Origin: Ephydatia muelleri
Lineage: Eukaryota; Porifera; Demospongiae; Spongillida; Spongillidae
Assembly: GCA_013339895.1 (NCBI GenBank)
Contig: JABACO010000002.1
Coordinates: 6,120,396-6,184,395, forward strand
Direction of reading: 5' to 3'
Length of the DNA stretch: 64,000 bases
The position numbers and the translations under genes were made by a program. Below the pieces are notes generated by a model. That model was given only the letters and a program-made list of their open reading frames with translations, did no database searches and was not told where the DNA came from. Positions 23,104 to 34,081 of this stretch are shown here, in pieces; positions within the stretch are counted from its first letter, which is position 1; each line of letters begins with the position of its first letter.

Positions 23104-24304
23104 CAGTGATGCCGCGGTCAGCTATTATCGATCTGGTCACGTTCACGGCTAACCGTACCGGATCCACACGGTCACGTTGGCGGACGAACAGTGACCGTGG
23201 TTTTACTAATACGGTCTGGCGGTTAGACGTTGGCCGCCTGGATTCAAGCCGGGTCCCGCGATATCCGGTCCAAACTAACAGAACGAATTAATAACCATCG
23301 TATTATATTGAATGTTACTCTTTTTCCATTCTGCCAGCATCCATCCGCTATCTCTTGCGGTCAGCTTTAGCTGAGAAAATACCCTTTCAGTGTGAGCACT
23401 GGACACTGGAATGGTTAAATCAGTACTTTAGTAGTGGGGCTAGCAGAGCAATGTGAACGAAGTTAGCTTCATGGTCGCTCCACCTTGCATGACGTCATTA
23501 ACACGCCAGTTCAAGCATATAACGCTTGAACTCGTCTTCTATGCTGTCCTTCGCGCTCCTGTGTGGCACCCCAAGGATCTCTTTGGTAGCAGTACTTGGC
23601 TGCAGCAGAATGCATTGATGAAGTTGAAATTCGCACTTGTAATGATTGAATTACGTCAAAGTCAATTGCAAAAAATGCATCCAGAGCAGAAATATTGTGA
23701 TTGGAACAGCATCTCCCTAGGTGGCTCTTCTGAAACTTCTGCAGAATCTGCACAATCAATTACAAGTGTTCTTCAGGTCGATCAGACCTTTCCGCGGCAG
23801 GACTTAAGCCAAACCCAGCCGGCATTGGCTCAGAAGTCAGAACTCGGGAGGAAACGATAGTACACTAGAAAGCCAAAGGCAATTGCATGAATTAAAATAG
23901 CGTCCTCACAGAACTAAAATCCAAGCAGCAAGTGAAATCCAAGCAACAAAATCCGCCAATCCACAAATCCATTAATTTTATTCGAATAAACAGTGGTATA
24001 CTGAGCCATGTATTGTATAGATAATGTAAAATTAAAAATATATTACCCGGCAGGAAGCGGTGGCAGAGTACGTCTTGTTATTGGATTGTCACTTCGGTGT
24101 ACAAAAAAACTTAATGTCTGACCGGCAGTTGACCGTCAAAATTTTTGACGGTCCCACGGTTATTGTCTCAATAGGCTGACGGTTATATGGTTCGCGAACT
24201 AATTCAATTATTCACTTTTCCTGACGGTCACGGACGCGGTCAAGCCAACCGTATCGCCTAGTTTGACGGTTTTGACGGTTGGCGGGCGAACCGCGGCATC
24301 ACTG
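23104..24304. mobile_element. hAT-like non-autonomous element, 1,201 bp, with 8-bp target duplication
   Basis: Both ends begin CAGTGATGCCGCGGT. The flanks are ctcatatg (23096-23103) and ctcatgtg (24305-24312), 7 of 8 identical. It interrupts the inverted upstream block of copy B, whose homology resumes at 24313. Subterminal regions are rich in CGGT/ACCG words (for example tgacggttttgacgg), probably transposase-binding repeats. A 135-codon frame at 23453-23860 has no hAT motif that I recognise. The terminal CAGTG and 8-bp duplication are the basis for the hAT call. Confidence 0.85.
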
Positions 24305-24312
24305 CTCATGTG

Positions 24313-25775
24313 CATATAACGGTACTTGTACTAAATGTTGTAAAGTCTTGGTGTTGGAAATACACAGTATGCATACGTTATACTACGACAAACTGAAAAC
24401 ATCAGTTTCACTTCAAAGTCGAATCGATAGCAATTAATTGGATATAAATAATCATACATGATGCAAGTAATAATTGGGGAAATGCGGCGAGGCAGATGAT
24501 TGGACAATTTGGAATGCATCACATTTTTAATATAATTGCATGATCGAACTGAGCAACGTTCTGTGATCAGTTCATAGAACGAGATTGGCTCTTGCAAATG
24601 TACTAAGGCCTACCCAGGGGCTTATGAAAACTGCATGAAATACACTGTAACTGTATCGTAAGCCAGAAAAATCTGCCAAGGGCATTCTTCCAGTTATCCA
24701 ACCTGTTACATTATTATCATGCGCATTCATTTTCAAATTAAAGCATTATGCGTAAATAGACAAAAAAGCATCTTTTATTGCATACAGCTTACATGCAAAC
24801 AGCAATATCATGTACATATATGCACATGAACCTACCTTACCTATAGACTATTAAATAGCACTATTGCAGAGGGAAGCCTATAAGCTACCTTACTAATAAT
24901 GAAAGCATTTTGTGGCTACAGATTTGCCCTGTTTTGAACATTGTCTACCGGGCATCACATTTATAGTAAAGTACATCTGACACCAGGCACTGAGCCTTTT
25001 CATGACCTTGTTGTGCATGTTGTACTTTGTATAGGTGACACATTGCTTCCTACTCACTGAGAATCGGAGTATCTCTCATTGGGTTGTAAGGCTCTGAATT
25101 TTATAATGTATGCGCTACATCATAAAGAAATCATATCCTGAAATCAGCGGTCAAATGGACAAGGTAATTTATTCGCGGTTCGCGAATCATCAAATATTCC
25201 CGGCATGTATGGGGTGCTTCAATACCAAGCACACCACATTTTTCTCAGCTTAGCCCACGAGGGATTGTTAGTACACTACATTTGGCATGATTTTTAGTAA
25301 GGTCACCGTATTTTTCCTATTTAACTCTTTCCCCGGAAACAGAGCAATACATGTATGGCACCGCAGGTGCTATTCCACTCTGTTGATCTAAACAGTTAAC
25401 ACTCTGCAGTCAACAACATATTGATCAGTTGTTTCCTGGTCATATAGTGTATGTTGTTTGCTAACTACGTTTTCCTGCAACGCACAACACTGTTTTTTAA
25501 TTGCACAACATGTGTACCGCTATACTTGAAATTCAATTCACTTATATCTGTAAGTTTGTTTATGTTGAGGCTCAGATTACACACTACAGTGTATGTAGAA
25601 AAATTGTTTAATTCATTCTGGTTGTGGCTATTTATATGAATTAAAACCTAATTGTTAGTTCAAAAAAATTATATATTGAAAAAGGGCAGTCTTGTGCGAG
25701 GTCACTAAACATTACACCGAGAAGCTTTTTCAGTAAGAACGATCACACCATGAGAGTGTATGTCCAGACATACTG
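24313..25775 (-). repeat. Rearranged inverted copy of the CABIT upstream region
   Basis: 24313-24380 continues the block at 6490-6540. 24480-24660 matches 2260-2500 inverted, and 25550-25775 matches 2757-3000 inverted. The order is not collinear, so deletions and a shuffle have occurred. There is no coding sequence. The middle, about 24700-25540, holds nothing I recognise. Confidence 0.65.
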
Positions 25776-26257
25776 GTCTCGTACCCAGACCCACGCCACA
25801 GCAGCGGATGGATTACATCACCGCTACGTGGAAGTAGGGTCTGGAGAACTCCCGCCGTTTGAATCTGAACGGTAGAATCGGATTGCAAGCATGCGCAATT
25901 AGTGGTCACAGTGCAAAAAGTTTGTTATGCGACACTGTATATTATAACGTATATTCGAAAATAAGCAGCAATATAAGCTGTCTGCGTATTGAACATTATA
26001 TGCAAATGCGTATATTGAAATATTGTCAGTCACGTGCGGTTTCTGGTATCTTAGCAAACCTTTGAATTTCGTTAATGTTACACGGTTTGGTGAACCGCGC
26101 ACTATCGTAATTTGGGCTTTGACCTTCCGTAAACCAGTCCTCCGCCCCCCCCCCATCTCCACTCCCCCTTTGCATCTGCTTGGTTTATAAAACTTTTCTT
26201 CGCACATATAAGTGGTACAACACCAAACACAAATATTCAAACACCATAGTGCCTTAA

Positions 26258-26690
26258 AACAGCGGTTCCCAAGTACTAACTTAGTGTGACCTGATAAAGA
26301 CGAGAATATAATAACATTTGGCGCCAATTGAAATGGCCATACTTACCTCTAGTGATGGACTTGTTGGTGCTGACTAACCAAATGCGCACAAAAGAAAAAT
26401 ACATTTTAGTGCCCCCCAGCATACTTACCAGTTCGAATAGAAACGCTGCAGAAAAGCAAAATGAAGGTAGCAAAGCCATTGCGTACTTACCTCAGCAGAA
26501 TCGACCCGCGCTTTGTGATAGCCGAAACCCATAGTCCTTGAGACAGCGGTCCCCACGTACTATGTGACCTGATAAAGACGAGAGCAATAACATTTGGCAT
26601 CAATTGAAATGGTCATACTTGACACTGTAACTTACCTCAGCAGAATCGGCCGCTTGTAATAACCGGAGACCAACCCCAATAAAGTGCATT
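26258..26690. repeat. Imperfect tandem duplication, period about 285 bp
   Basis: cagcggttcccaagtac...gtgacctgataaagacgaga...aacatttggcgccaattgaaatgg is repeated as cagcggtccccacgtac...gtgacctgataaagacgaga...aacatttggcatcaattgaaatgg, and each unit is followed by cttacctcagcagaatcg. It is internal to the second CACTA-like element. Confidence 0.75.
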
Positions 26691-27101
26691 GCACACAAAT
26701 TGTGAGTCGCTTACCGTATACTAGGCTTGCCTTCAGCAGGTTGATGAGGCTGATGTACTACATCACAAACGCATCCCCAAAATAACACAAACGTGATAAG
26801 CAAAGTCACGTACCTTTCCAGGCCATGCACACTCACACAGGAACCCGCCAAAATTAGCCATCACGTGCAATGGCATACTCTAATTGGTGCACTTTTAAAT
26901 TTGGTTATAAATAGTAAATAACAACGATAACAGCACTAACCTATTGACAAGTAAGACTATCACCTATTTCTTGAACTGGCAGAAATCTTCAATGTTACAA
27001 CATTTACAAGCCTGCGTGAAATTGTAAAAAACAATAGAGGCTGTGCAATGGGCGGAGCGAAGTGACGTTATTTGTGTTAACCGCCTGTCAAAAGCAATTG
27101 T

Positions 27102-27489
27102 ATGGGCAAGGCTTGTTGTGCAGTTGGATGCAGTAATCGTTTCATTAAAGGTTCGGGCGTTCATTTTCCTCAAGATGAAGAACGTAAGTCCCAGTGGATA
27201 GCAGCAGTGGTGCCGGCGCAAAGATTGGATTCCAAATTAGTACTCGTGGATATGTAGCGTACACTTAGTTTCGGGGGAATAGAGCAACAACCTTCTATCC
27301 CCTGATTATGTTCCTTCTTTATTCGAGCACATGAAGAGCCCTTTGAAGAGGAAGCGTGTGCATGATATGAACAGATCCTACAGAACATTGGAGGTGATAA
27401 AAAGGAAGTTGGTAAAAATAAAAATTGATGCTGCAGAGTCTTTGCTACAGCTATCGGAACCTGAGGCCAATTATTCCAATCTACACTAA
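27102..27489 (+). pseudogene. THAP-domain gene fragment, broken in the middle
   Basis: The frame from ATG 27102 reads MGKACCAVGCSNRF, then GVHFPQDEERKSQWIAAV and a stop at 27255-27257. This is the start of a C2CH THAP zinc finger: paired cysteines, FP, then W-I-A-A. In a different frame from about 27286, NNLLSPDYVPSLFEHMKSPLKRKR gives the usual end of a THAP domain (SPDYVPS-F) followed by a basic stretch and a short helical tail to a stop at 27487-27489. The C-x2-H half of the zinc site is missing between them. THAP domains bind DNA in P-element transposases and host transcription factors. It lies within the termini of the CACTA-like element 25907-28549, so it may be captured or part of an older insertion. 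Confidence 0.7.
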
Positions 27490-27997
27490 CAATGCCTCTC
27501 TCATACGCAACATACGGGTCTTCAAGCGCACCAACCAGCTCCAATTTTACCTTGTAACGCTGTTTGGCAGTGTCATGAAGCTAATAGTAATACTCAGAGT
27601 ATTTGGCCGTACTTTCTAGTTGCATTTAATCACACGAAATGGCTCACACGAAATGGCTCAAACGGTTAGTCAGGAACCTCCAATCACTCTATTACGGATA
27701 GACACGTGTGTGCTTTTGACACTCAAAATGGCGCTTAGCAAAGGTTGCTTTTTATTGATGACGATTTATGACGTTATTGCACAAACCCTATACCATACTT
27801 TCCATATAATTATGTACTGTATATCCATTTCAAATTGAACAATAATGGTAAGAATAAAAATGGTACACATTAACATTTCAAAATTGTAATGACACACACT
27901 TGCACGTACATGTCCACACGCTCGCGACACACATGTCCACGCACACGCATAAACACACAACACACAGACGGACACATGCACAGTCGCACGTACATAC

Positions 27998-28165
27998 ATG
28001 ACAGATCGATGTCCACACACACGCATACAGACAGATGTCCACACACACGTATACACAGACAGATGTCCACACACACGCATACAGACAGATGTCCACACAC
28101 ACGTATACACAGACAGATGTCCACACACAGATGTCCACACACACGTATACACAGACAGATGTCCA
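27998..28165. repeat. Minisatellite with acagacagatgtccacacac core
   Basis: About six units of 22-28 bases alternating cgcatacagacagatgtcc and cgtatacacagacagatgtcc. It lies inside the second CACTA-like element, near the right end. Confidence 0.85.
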
Positions 28166-28900
28166 TCAGTATCGAATTCCGACTTCGGCATTGAGCGTGT
28201 CAAGTTCGGTTTGTACTGACTGTCGCATGCTAAGTACTAAAGGCAAGCGCCAGCTCCTTAGTAATTAGATGCTATTAACGCTTATACAGGAATTGATAAC
28301 TCGCAGACAAATATACACACAGAATATGTGAAACTTGAATATACACGGTGGTATGATATAAATATACTTACGGGGGTATATTTTGTACACTTAATTGTGC
28401 CTATATAAACAGTGACGTATTTAACACTTGCGGATTCTTGAATATACGCCGTCTTATATTTCGAATATAGTACTCAGGCGTATATTTTGGCGTATTCTCA
28501 AATATAACCAAAAATATACCGTATCGTATATCTAACTTTTTGCACTGTGGGTTTTAATTGAATTCTTCGCGTGACAGTCACACGCTCGTACTCATGGATT
28601 CAGACGAGATCACCTCCGTTGCAATCAGTATCTTCTGACCAGCGAGGAGCTATTGAAGCCTTTATGAATGGTGGTGAATTGTGATGTCTTGGTTTCTTTA
28701 CCAACTCACTGCGGCGGCGGAGGGTGTCTATATTTGGGGGGGGCAGTGGTGGTCAAAAAGATAATTATATTCATACACATACACGCGTACAGAACGTGGG
28801 ATATGCAATTAAGACGATGGAAATGTACCAAAGTAGCGAACTCGTTGATCATTTCGTGATATAAATTCCTTGGCTACTTCCTCCAGATCTATGCATTCTG

Positions 28901-29760
28901 CTAGCTCTTTATGCACATGCAAGATGAAGCAGTTATTAAATCTTCTTCTGTCATGGACGATCTCAAATAGGTTAACAGCCGTCTCATCGTCGAAAAGCTT
29001 CTTTCTGACGTACTCGATGTTACTGGAATGGGTAAAAATAGCCGCAAAAGTTTGTGTACTTCAGAGAGCATACTTCGGTTTGCATGAGCTTCCATTGCTG
29101 TGCATATGTTCGTGACCCGTTTTACGTCTGGTAGCTCCACACGAATCACATCGACGAGTATAGAAAGTTACTTTTCCAGTTGTGGAATAGAAAAATCGAT
29201 CTGAAAGACTGATCCTGAAAATGATTTTAACTCAGAGGTACATGTTTCTCTGCAAGCTGACTTAAGTAATATAGATTCCAAGCAAAGAACAGGCTTCATC
29301 ACATCCTTTTGTTCAAAATGATCACTAAGTTCTCCAATCAATATGTCGCAGGCTTCAAAATACTTTTGTCGAATATACTCACGAGGCTGCATGTTTAAAC
29401 TCATGCTGAGTGTCCCACCAAATCTCTGTGGAGGCTTTTGATATCTTGGCAGAACTGGCAAACCTGAATCACCCGTTAGAACTCCAACAGAGCTCTTATC
29501 TTTCTTCAGAACGGACCACGATTCATGCAATAGAACTTGCCTCCTTTTCATCCGTATACGCGCACCCAAACAAGTCACTCACAGCAAAGAATCTCAACAA
29601 CACGTGTAGTTGGGCGTAGCCCTACCTTATTATCACCTATAGCCCACATACGCTATCCCTTCCGCAAGGTCGGGCTACGCCGAACTAGAACTATAGCAGG
29701 TTAAATTTATTCATAATCTGATGTAGCGCAAGGGGGGGCTGAGCCCCCCCACCTCGATAT

Positions 29761-29797
<37 letters not shown>

Positions 29798-29832
29798 ATT
29801 GCCTCCCCAGCCCCCCTGCTCCGCCGCCCCTG
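28901..29832 (-). pseudogene. hAT transposase remnant with terminal end at 29832
   Basis: Reading leftward, 29578-29168 encodes LPRYQKPPQRFGG, then REYIRQKYFEACDILIGEL, a region typical of ZMYM1-like hAT transposases. 29149-28901 encodes the C-terminal dimerisation domain (LRLFLPIPVTSSTSERSFST, then LTYLRSSMTEEDL). The two parts are separated by a frame change near 29160. The outer end CAGGGGCGGCGGAGCAGGGG, read inward from 29832, is a typical hAT terminus and is followed by a 35-base G/C run (29762-29796). I could not find a convincing partner terminus; a degenerate candidate is near 28715. Inactive. Confidence 0.75.
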
Positions 29833-29962
29833 AACTGGAAGCGGGAAGTCCTTCTGCTAATGTTCGACAGACGAGCGGGAAGAACAGATGGGTAGTCATG
29901 GTTGTTAGTCCCTTGCATGCGCGGTAATGAAGAAGCACTAACAAGGAGAGATGCTACAGCAG

Positions 29963-30716
29963 CAGGCCCGTAGGCTGGTTGTAAACTGGGGGGGTTTCTT
30001 ATTCATTAAACCAGGGACTATTATTATACATAATACGACCTGAATCACTATGATTTCTGATAGTAAGAACAAATCAAAAAGCAAAGCACTGCCTGACACA
30101 ATACAAAATAGCATCCGCCACTGTATTCAAAATAGACCTGTTGCGATATATATTGTCAGCATTTCTTGTGTTTATTAGAACTGGTAAAGAATTGTCTGGC
30201 TTTTCCAAAGACATTATAAAAGCATCAGCAAGTTACATGGCCTCCTGGTAATATTGAGACTGTTCATGACTCTTGCACATTTCACTCCTTATGTGCCATT
30301 TACGAAAAGGGTGGTTTACAAGTTGACGTTTATTTTAAGGAGTAGTACAGAACATAGCACAAGCTATACAAAAAACTCCATCTAACACTTCACTGTACAC
30401 CATCCAAGGGTGTTCACTCAGCCAGCTGCGTTGGAAGCTACGATTCCTTCAACCAAGATAGCTTTTAGGATAAATATGAGATTGTGATGGATTGTAAGCC
30501 GAAGTGGCAATAGAGGCAAATGCGCGTATATATTTTGTCGAAACCGTTCAATGCAAATCTAATTATAAGAACAACAAATTTATCCCCTAGGGGTTAAATT
30601 AGTTAAAGTGGATGATCTTGGTGTAAGGTGGCCGGAACTAATCCATGACTGCGGGGGGGGGGGGGGGGGGGGGGGGGGCCCGGTAACCCAGGGAACCCCC
30701 CCAGCCTACGGGCCTG
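29963..30716. mobile_element. Non-autonomous element with CAGGCCCGTAGGCTGG inverted ends, 754 bp
   Basis: The ends at 29963 and 30716 are 16-base perfect inverted repeats, each followed inward by a G run (the right one, about 30653-30678, is 26 G). The ends resemble those of the MITE at 20448-20628 and the hAT fragment at 16665. The flanks tacagcag and tcatcata do not match, so no target duplication is visible. No coding capacity. Confidence 0.65.
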
Positions 30717-30731
30717 TCATCATAACATCGG

Positions 30732-31640
30732 TCATATTGCCACTATGTTAGTGCGCATGCGCTGGCCATTACCTGAAAAACACGTAATCGTATACTTAGC
30801 TTGTAAACCGTTCCATAAGCTAACTCATATCCGGTCTGCCTCGTTAAGGTTTTGTTTATTAAAAACATCGCACACGTGACGCGTATACGTATAGAGCGGT
30901 TGCAGTGTCATCCCGGGAAGAGCGGCGGCCATGTTTTTTGGTGTCTCCAGTTCTGTTACAGAATGTTTACAATCTGTAACAGATTATTTACAACCTGTAA
31001 CAGAACTCGGGACACCAAAAAACATGGCCGTCGCTCTTCCCAGGATGACACTGCAACCTCTCTATACGATGTCAAAGTCTTGTATAGGATTTGGGACAGT
31101 GTTTTGTCTCGTACACATTATGTCGCACTTTTTTCAAGGGAATCTTTGGCATCAGATCTTGCAAACAGGCTCAGCAAGGTTGCCGATGTCCCAGTGGCTT
31201 CTGAGGATGGTTTGTCCAGGTTCATTTTAGAACAACAGCCAAGGCTACTTACGAACAAAGACCCCACTCTCACTGCCTCTGGTAGTAATTCACAAGTACA
31301 GGTTACAAATAGGATTCAAGTGGTCCTGGGGCATCTCCTCAGACTAGGCAGTGTAGACCAGGGGCTAAGCGGCTGACTCCTGAGCACCCTGGAAGAAGGC
31401 TTACTTATCCTGATTGTGACAGCTGTTGACCGTTGTACATTTACCTGAAAAACACGTAATCGTACTTAGCTTGTAATCCGTTCCGTAAACCGTTCTGCGC
31501 GAAGCAATGGCAGAATTTCATGAAGCGTTGGCCTATTCTCTTCTGTGTGTGAACCAACAGAACCTTGTACTGAAAGCGAAGCAGGAGGAAGCACTGTTTC
31601 ATATGGCCAGCGCATGCGCACTAACATAGTGGCAATAGCT
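30732..31640. repeat. Inverted repeats (about 38 bp) and a direct repeat around a 71-bp-arm hairpin
   Basis: The stretch with gccactatgttagtgcgcatg and ctggcca near 30740 returns inverted near 31605. The sequence acctgaaaaacacgtaatcg at 30774 returns as a direct repeat at 31443. Between them, 30891-30961 and 30995-31065 are nearly perfect inverted arms with a 33-base loop that itself repeats ctgtaacag. This suggests a composite or foldback element. Confidence 0.75.
31030..31376 (+). other. Open frame of unknown nature beside the hairpin
   Basis: The open frame 30852-31376 crosses the hairpin, so its first 60 codons are unlikely to be coding. The rest reads LYDVKVLYRIWDSVLSRTHY, then LASDLANRLSKVADVPVASE, with amphipathic helical character, then a low-complexity end. 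I do not recognise a family. It might be an exon piece picked up by the element. Confidence 0.25.
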
Positions 31641-33526
31641 ACCAGGCCGTCTTTTTTCCTAAACTTCAATTGACGGCCTGGGGACGAGGCTAATATGAGG
31701 TATACAGTATTAAATATATTCATTAACTTACATCAATGTCTTCATCTTTCTCTGCACAACTCGTCTGCAGCAGATCACCATAAATGCAACAGTTGTGGCT
31801 AATACAACTGCTCATAACGTGCATGTACATTGCAATGCAATGATTCATGACATCATCACTCTGACGAATATGATTCAGTAATGGTTGTTTATCATTAAAG
31901 TTGTCATTGGTATCATTTTGCATAAGATAATCTTAGCAGGTGAGAAGGAACCATCATCGTGATCACCATCATCATCATCGCCTGCATCATTAGCATGATC
32001 ATCACAATCTTCATTGCCTTCACCATCGTCAGTGTCATAATCATCACGCATTGAAAAAAAATAAATTAAAATTGTATGCTCACTGCACTTTAATTGGTTC
32101 AAGAAACTCCGTTAGTACTTGTTCAAAATGCAGCCTTTCGACGTATAACATCCTTTTCATGTACTTAAACTTTTGACACTTCATAAGGATCCTGCCACTT
32201 TTCATCCAATTTTCCTCCCATCCAGTGTGAGTTTCACATGTTCTTCAACAGAGCCACGAGGGATAAACACTTACGTGAGATTACACACCATTAAATATTA
32301 GACGTATGTACTTGTACATATATGTGCAATATCATTATTACCCATACATGGAGAGAGGGATGGTTCGCATCATATTGTGCTTTTTGTCTTTGTTGGGCTC
32401 ATTGAAATGTTTTTAAGAGCATTCTGATGATATTTCTCCCTGATTGCTAGTAGGTAACTGTAGTAGTGTCATTTATTGTGCAATAGTAACTCATGATCAT
32501 GTAGTACATGTGCTATAATTATTATGGATTTCATGTATATAAATTAATGATGTGATGTGTGATAAACAAACACACATAAATGAATTTTGGGATTGCCTTC
32601 ACTATAGTAGACAGTTGGGTATGTACTATACAGTCATGTGTACTGTGCAATAACATTAGCTTTGGTCAAGTGGGCAATGTTCTCTGTAAGCTGCTATCAA
32701 GAACTTGGGTTATACTTCAATTTCACATCCTCTTACTATAGTGTACTTCGTTGTGTACTTTTACATAAGTTCCACGTTACTATTCAACGTCGTTGTAAAC
32801 GCTTGATTCTACACTACGGCAAAAACTGCTTGGAAGGTAAAAAATAAGCTTAACTTAGTGGTACTTAGCTGGTTTAGCTTGGGCGCAACTCGATTTCAAA
32901 ACCAACCGATTACACGGAAGTCACATTTCCAAACTTATATACGCGGATCGCGAACCGTTTCTGGCTGTGTGCAAATGACGTGATATTTAATGCGGGACCT
33001 CACTCTTTAGTCCTTAAATACTTGCCTAAACTGTCATGACTAGTTGTACCATGTATCTAACACATACACGCTTACCAAGCGCTTCAACCGGTGCAGCTTC
33101 TTAATGACGCCAATCCTTAGTCCGGTCATTAAGTTCCAGAAAGGATTGCCCATCTATATTCTCATCTGCATAATAGTAGTTATACTTGTAGCAAGTTCAT
33201 AAAATAAAATTACACACCAAATATATGGAACAAGCCCTTGGTAACTGTCTAAGCATTTTGTACAGCAGAAATACCTTTAACTACCTTCAAATTTGATGCA
33301 GACACTGGCGTCCATGCCATTAATATCTTTAAGGTAGGCAGATAACTCCTCCACTGTTTTTTTCTCGAACTGTTCTTTCGCGATGGCGCTGCCAGCATCC
33401 ATTACAAGTGATAACACTACAAAACTGCTTCAAATAGACAGAACACAATGCAAATCCACTTCTACTTTATTAAAAAAATTATTTGTGCTCAAACACAGTA
33501 CTACCATTTTAATAACAAACTTTCAA
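31641..33526. other. Mostly non-coding; acidic minus-strand frame 31875-32102
   Basis: The one notable feature is an Asp-rich frame on the minus strand (DDYDTDDGEGNEDCDDHAND, encoded by ATC/ATCATC-rich DNA). It looks like simple-sequence DNA rather than a protein. Nothing else recognised. Confidence 0.4.
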
Positions 33527-33991
33527 ATGAGTGGAATAGCTTCCTTAGCGTGTCCTTTGTGCTACAGTTTGTCTCTTACTCTCAAGTTGCACATAAGCCA
33601 TCTTCGACTGTTCACCAGGCGGGTCCTAACTTCAAGCTAACCTGTGCCACCAAAGACTGTACAAAAACATTTTATTACTTTTCCAGCCTTCAACAGTCAC
33701 GTTTATAGAAGTCATAGGAGATGTCTATGGCTTCATTCCAAATATAATGTTCAGGATGAAGGAAATAGTACTTGTTCTCCAACAGTAGAGCGACATTTGA
33801 CTGATGACCAAGCACAACAATCTACACTCAGTATAATTATAGAAGACCATGACACTGTTGCCAATGATCAAACAAATGTGACTCTAAGCTTTGATGAAGA
33901 TCTGAACATAGAAGAACAGGCTAAGTTTCTGCTAAATTTGAGAGAAGATAAACAAGTATCACCAAGTTGCTCTAAACAATGGTACAATTAA
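33527..33991 (+). pseudogene. N-terminal exon of a transposon-derived gene with zinc-finger-like CPLC and C..H patterns
   Basis: It starts MSGIASLACPLCYSLSLTLK and continues, after frame changes, through TCATKDCTKTF, then FPAFNSHVYRSHRR (a C2H2-like C-x4-C...H-x3/4-H pattern), and EEQAKFLLNLREDKQVSPS. I recall this arrangement, with two C2H2-like fingers and then a FLL-L-E segment, from a widespread uncharacterised transposon-encoded protein family in fish and invertebrates. The matching C-terminal part lies at 38211-40150 on the same strand. Three other insertions lie between. Frame breaks near 33640 and 33700 make this copy non-functional as written. Confidence 0.55.
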
Positions 33992-34081
33992 TGCTTCATA
34001 ATTATTGGAAACATTTGCTCAAAAGAATATGAACTATGTAGTAAGTGATGCATGTAATGAATGTTTTCTATACATGTATAT

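Larger units (their letters stand above)
25907..28549. mobile_element. CACTA-like element 2, 2,643 bp, 3-bp target duplication GGT
   Basis: The left end CACAGTGCAAAAAGTT and the reverse complement of the right end share 16 bases, then diverge. The flanks are GGT at 25904-25906 and 28550-28552. Both subterminal zones carry repeated CGTATATT words in inverted orientation (25945-26030 and 28430-28530). The AAAAAGTTAG stretch of the ends resembles the ends of the complete CACTA element at 6854, so the two look like relatives. No transposase was found inside, only a THAP fragment and tandem repeats, so it is non-autonomous. Confidence 0.75.

Noticed and set aside
23231..23260. tRNA-like string gattcaagccgggtcccg
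   Set aside because: No acceptor stem or anticodon arm can be folded around it, and it lies inside a hAT-like element.
29955..30724. 8-bp target duplication for the element 29963-30716
   Set aside because: The flanks tacagcag and tcatcata do not match, so only the inverted ends are claimed.
31875..32102. Asp-rich acidic protein
   Set aside because: The acidic run is encoded by ATC-rich simple sequence and the frame has no other protein features.
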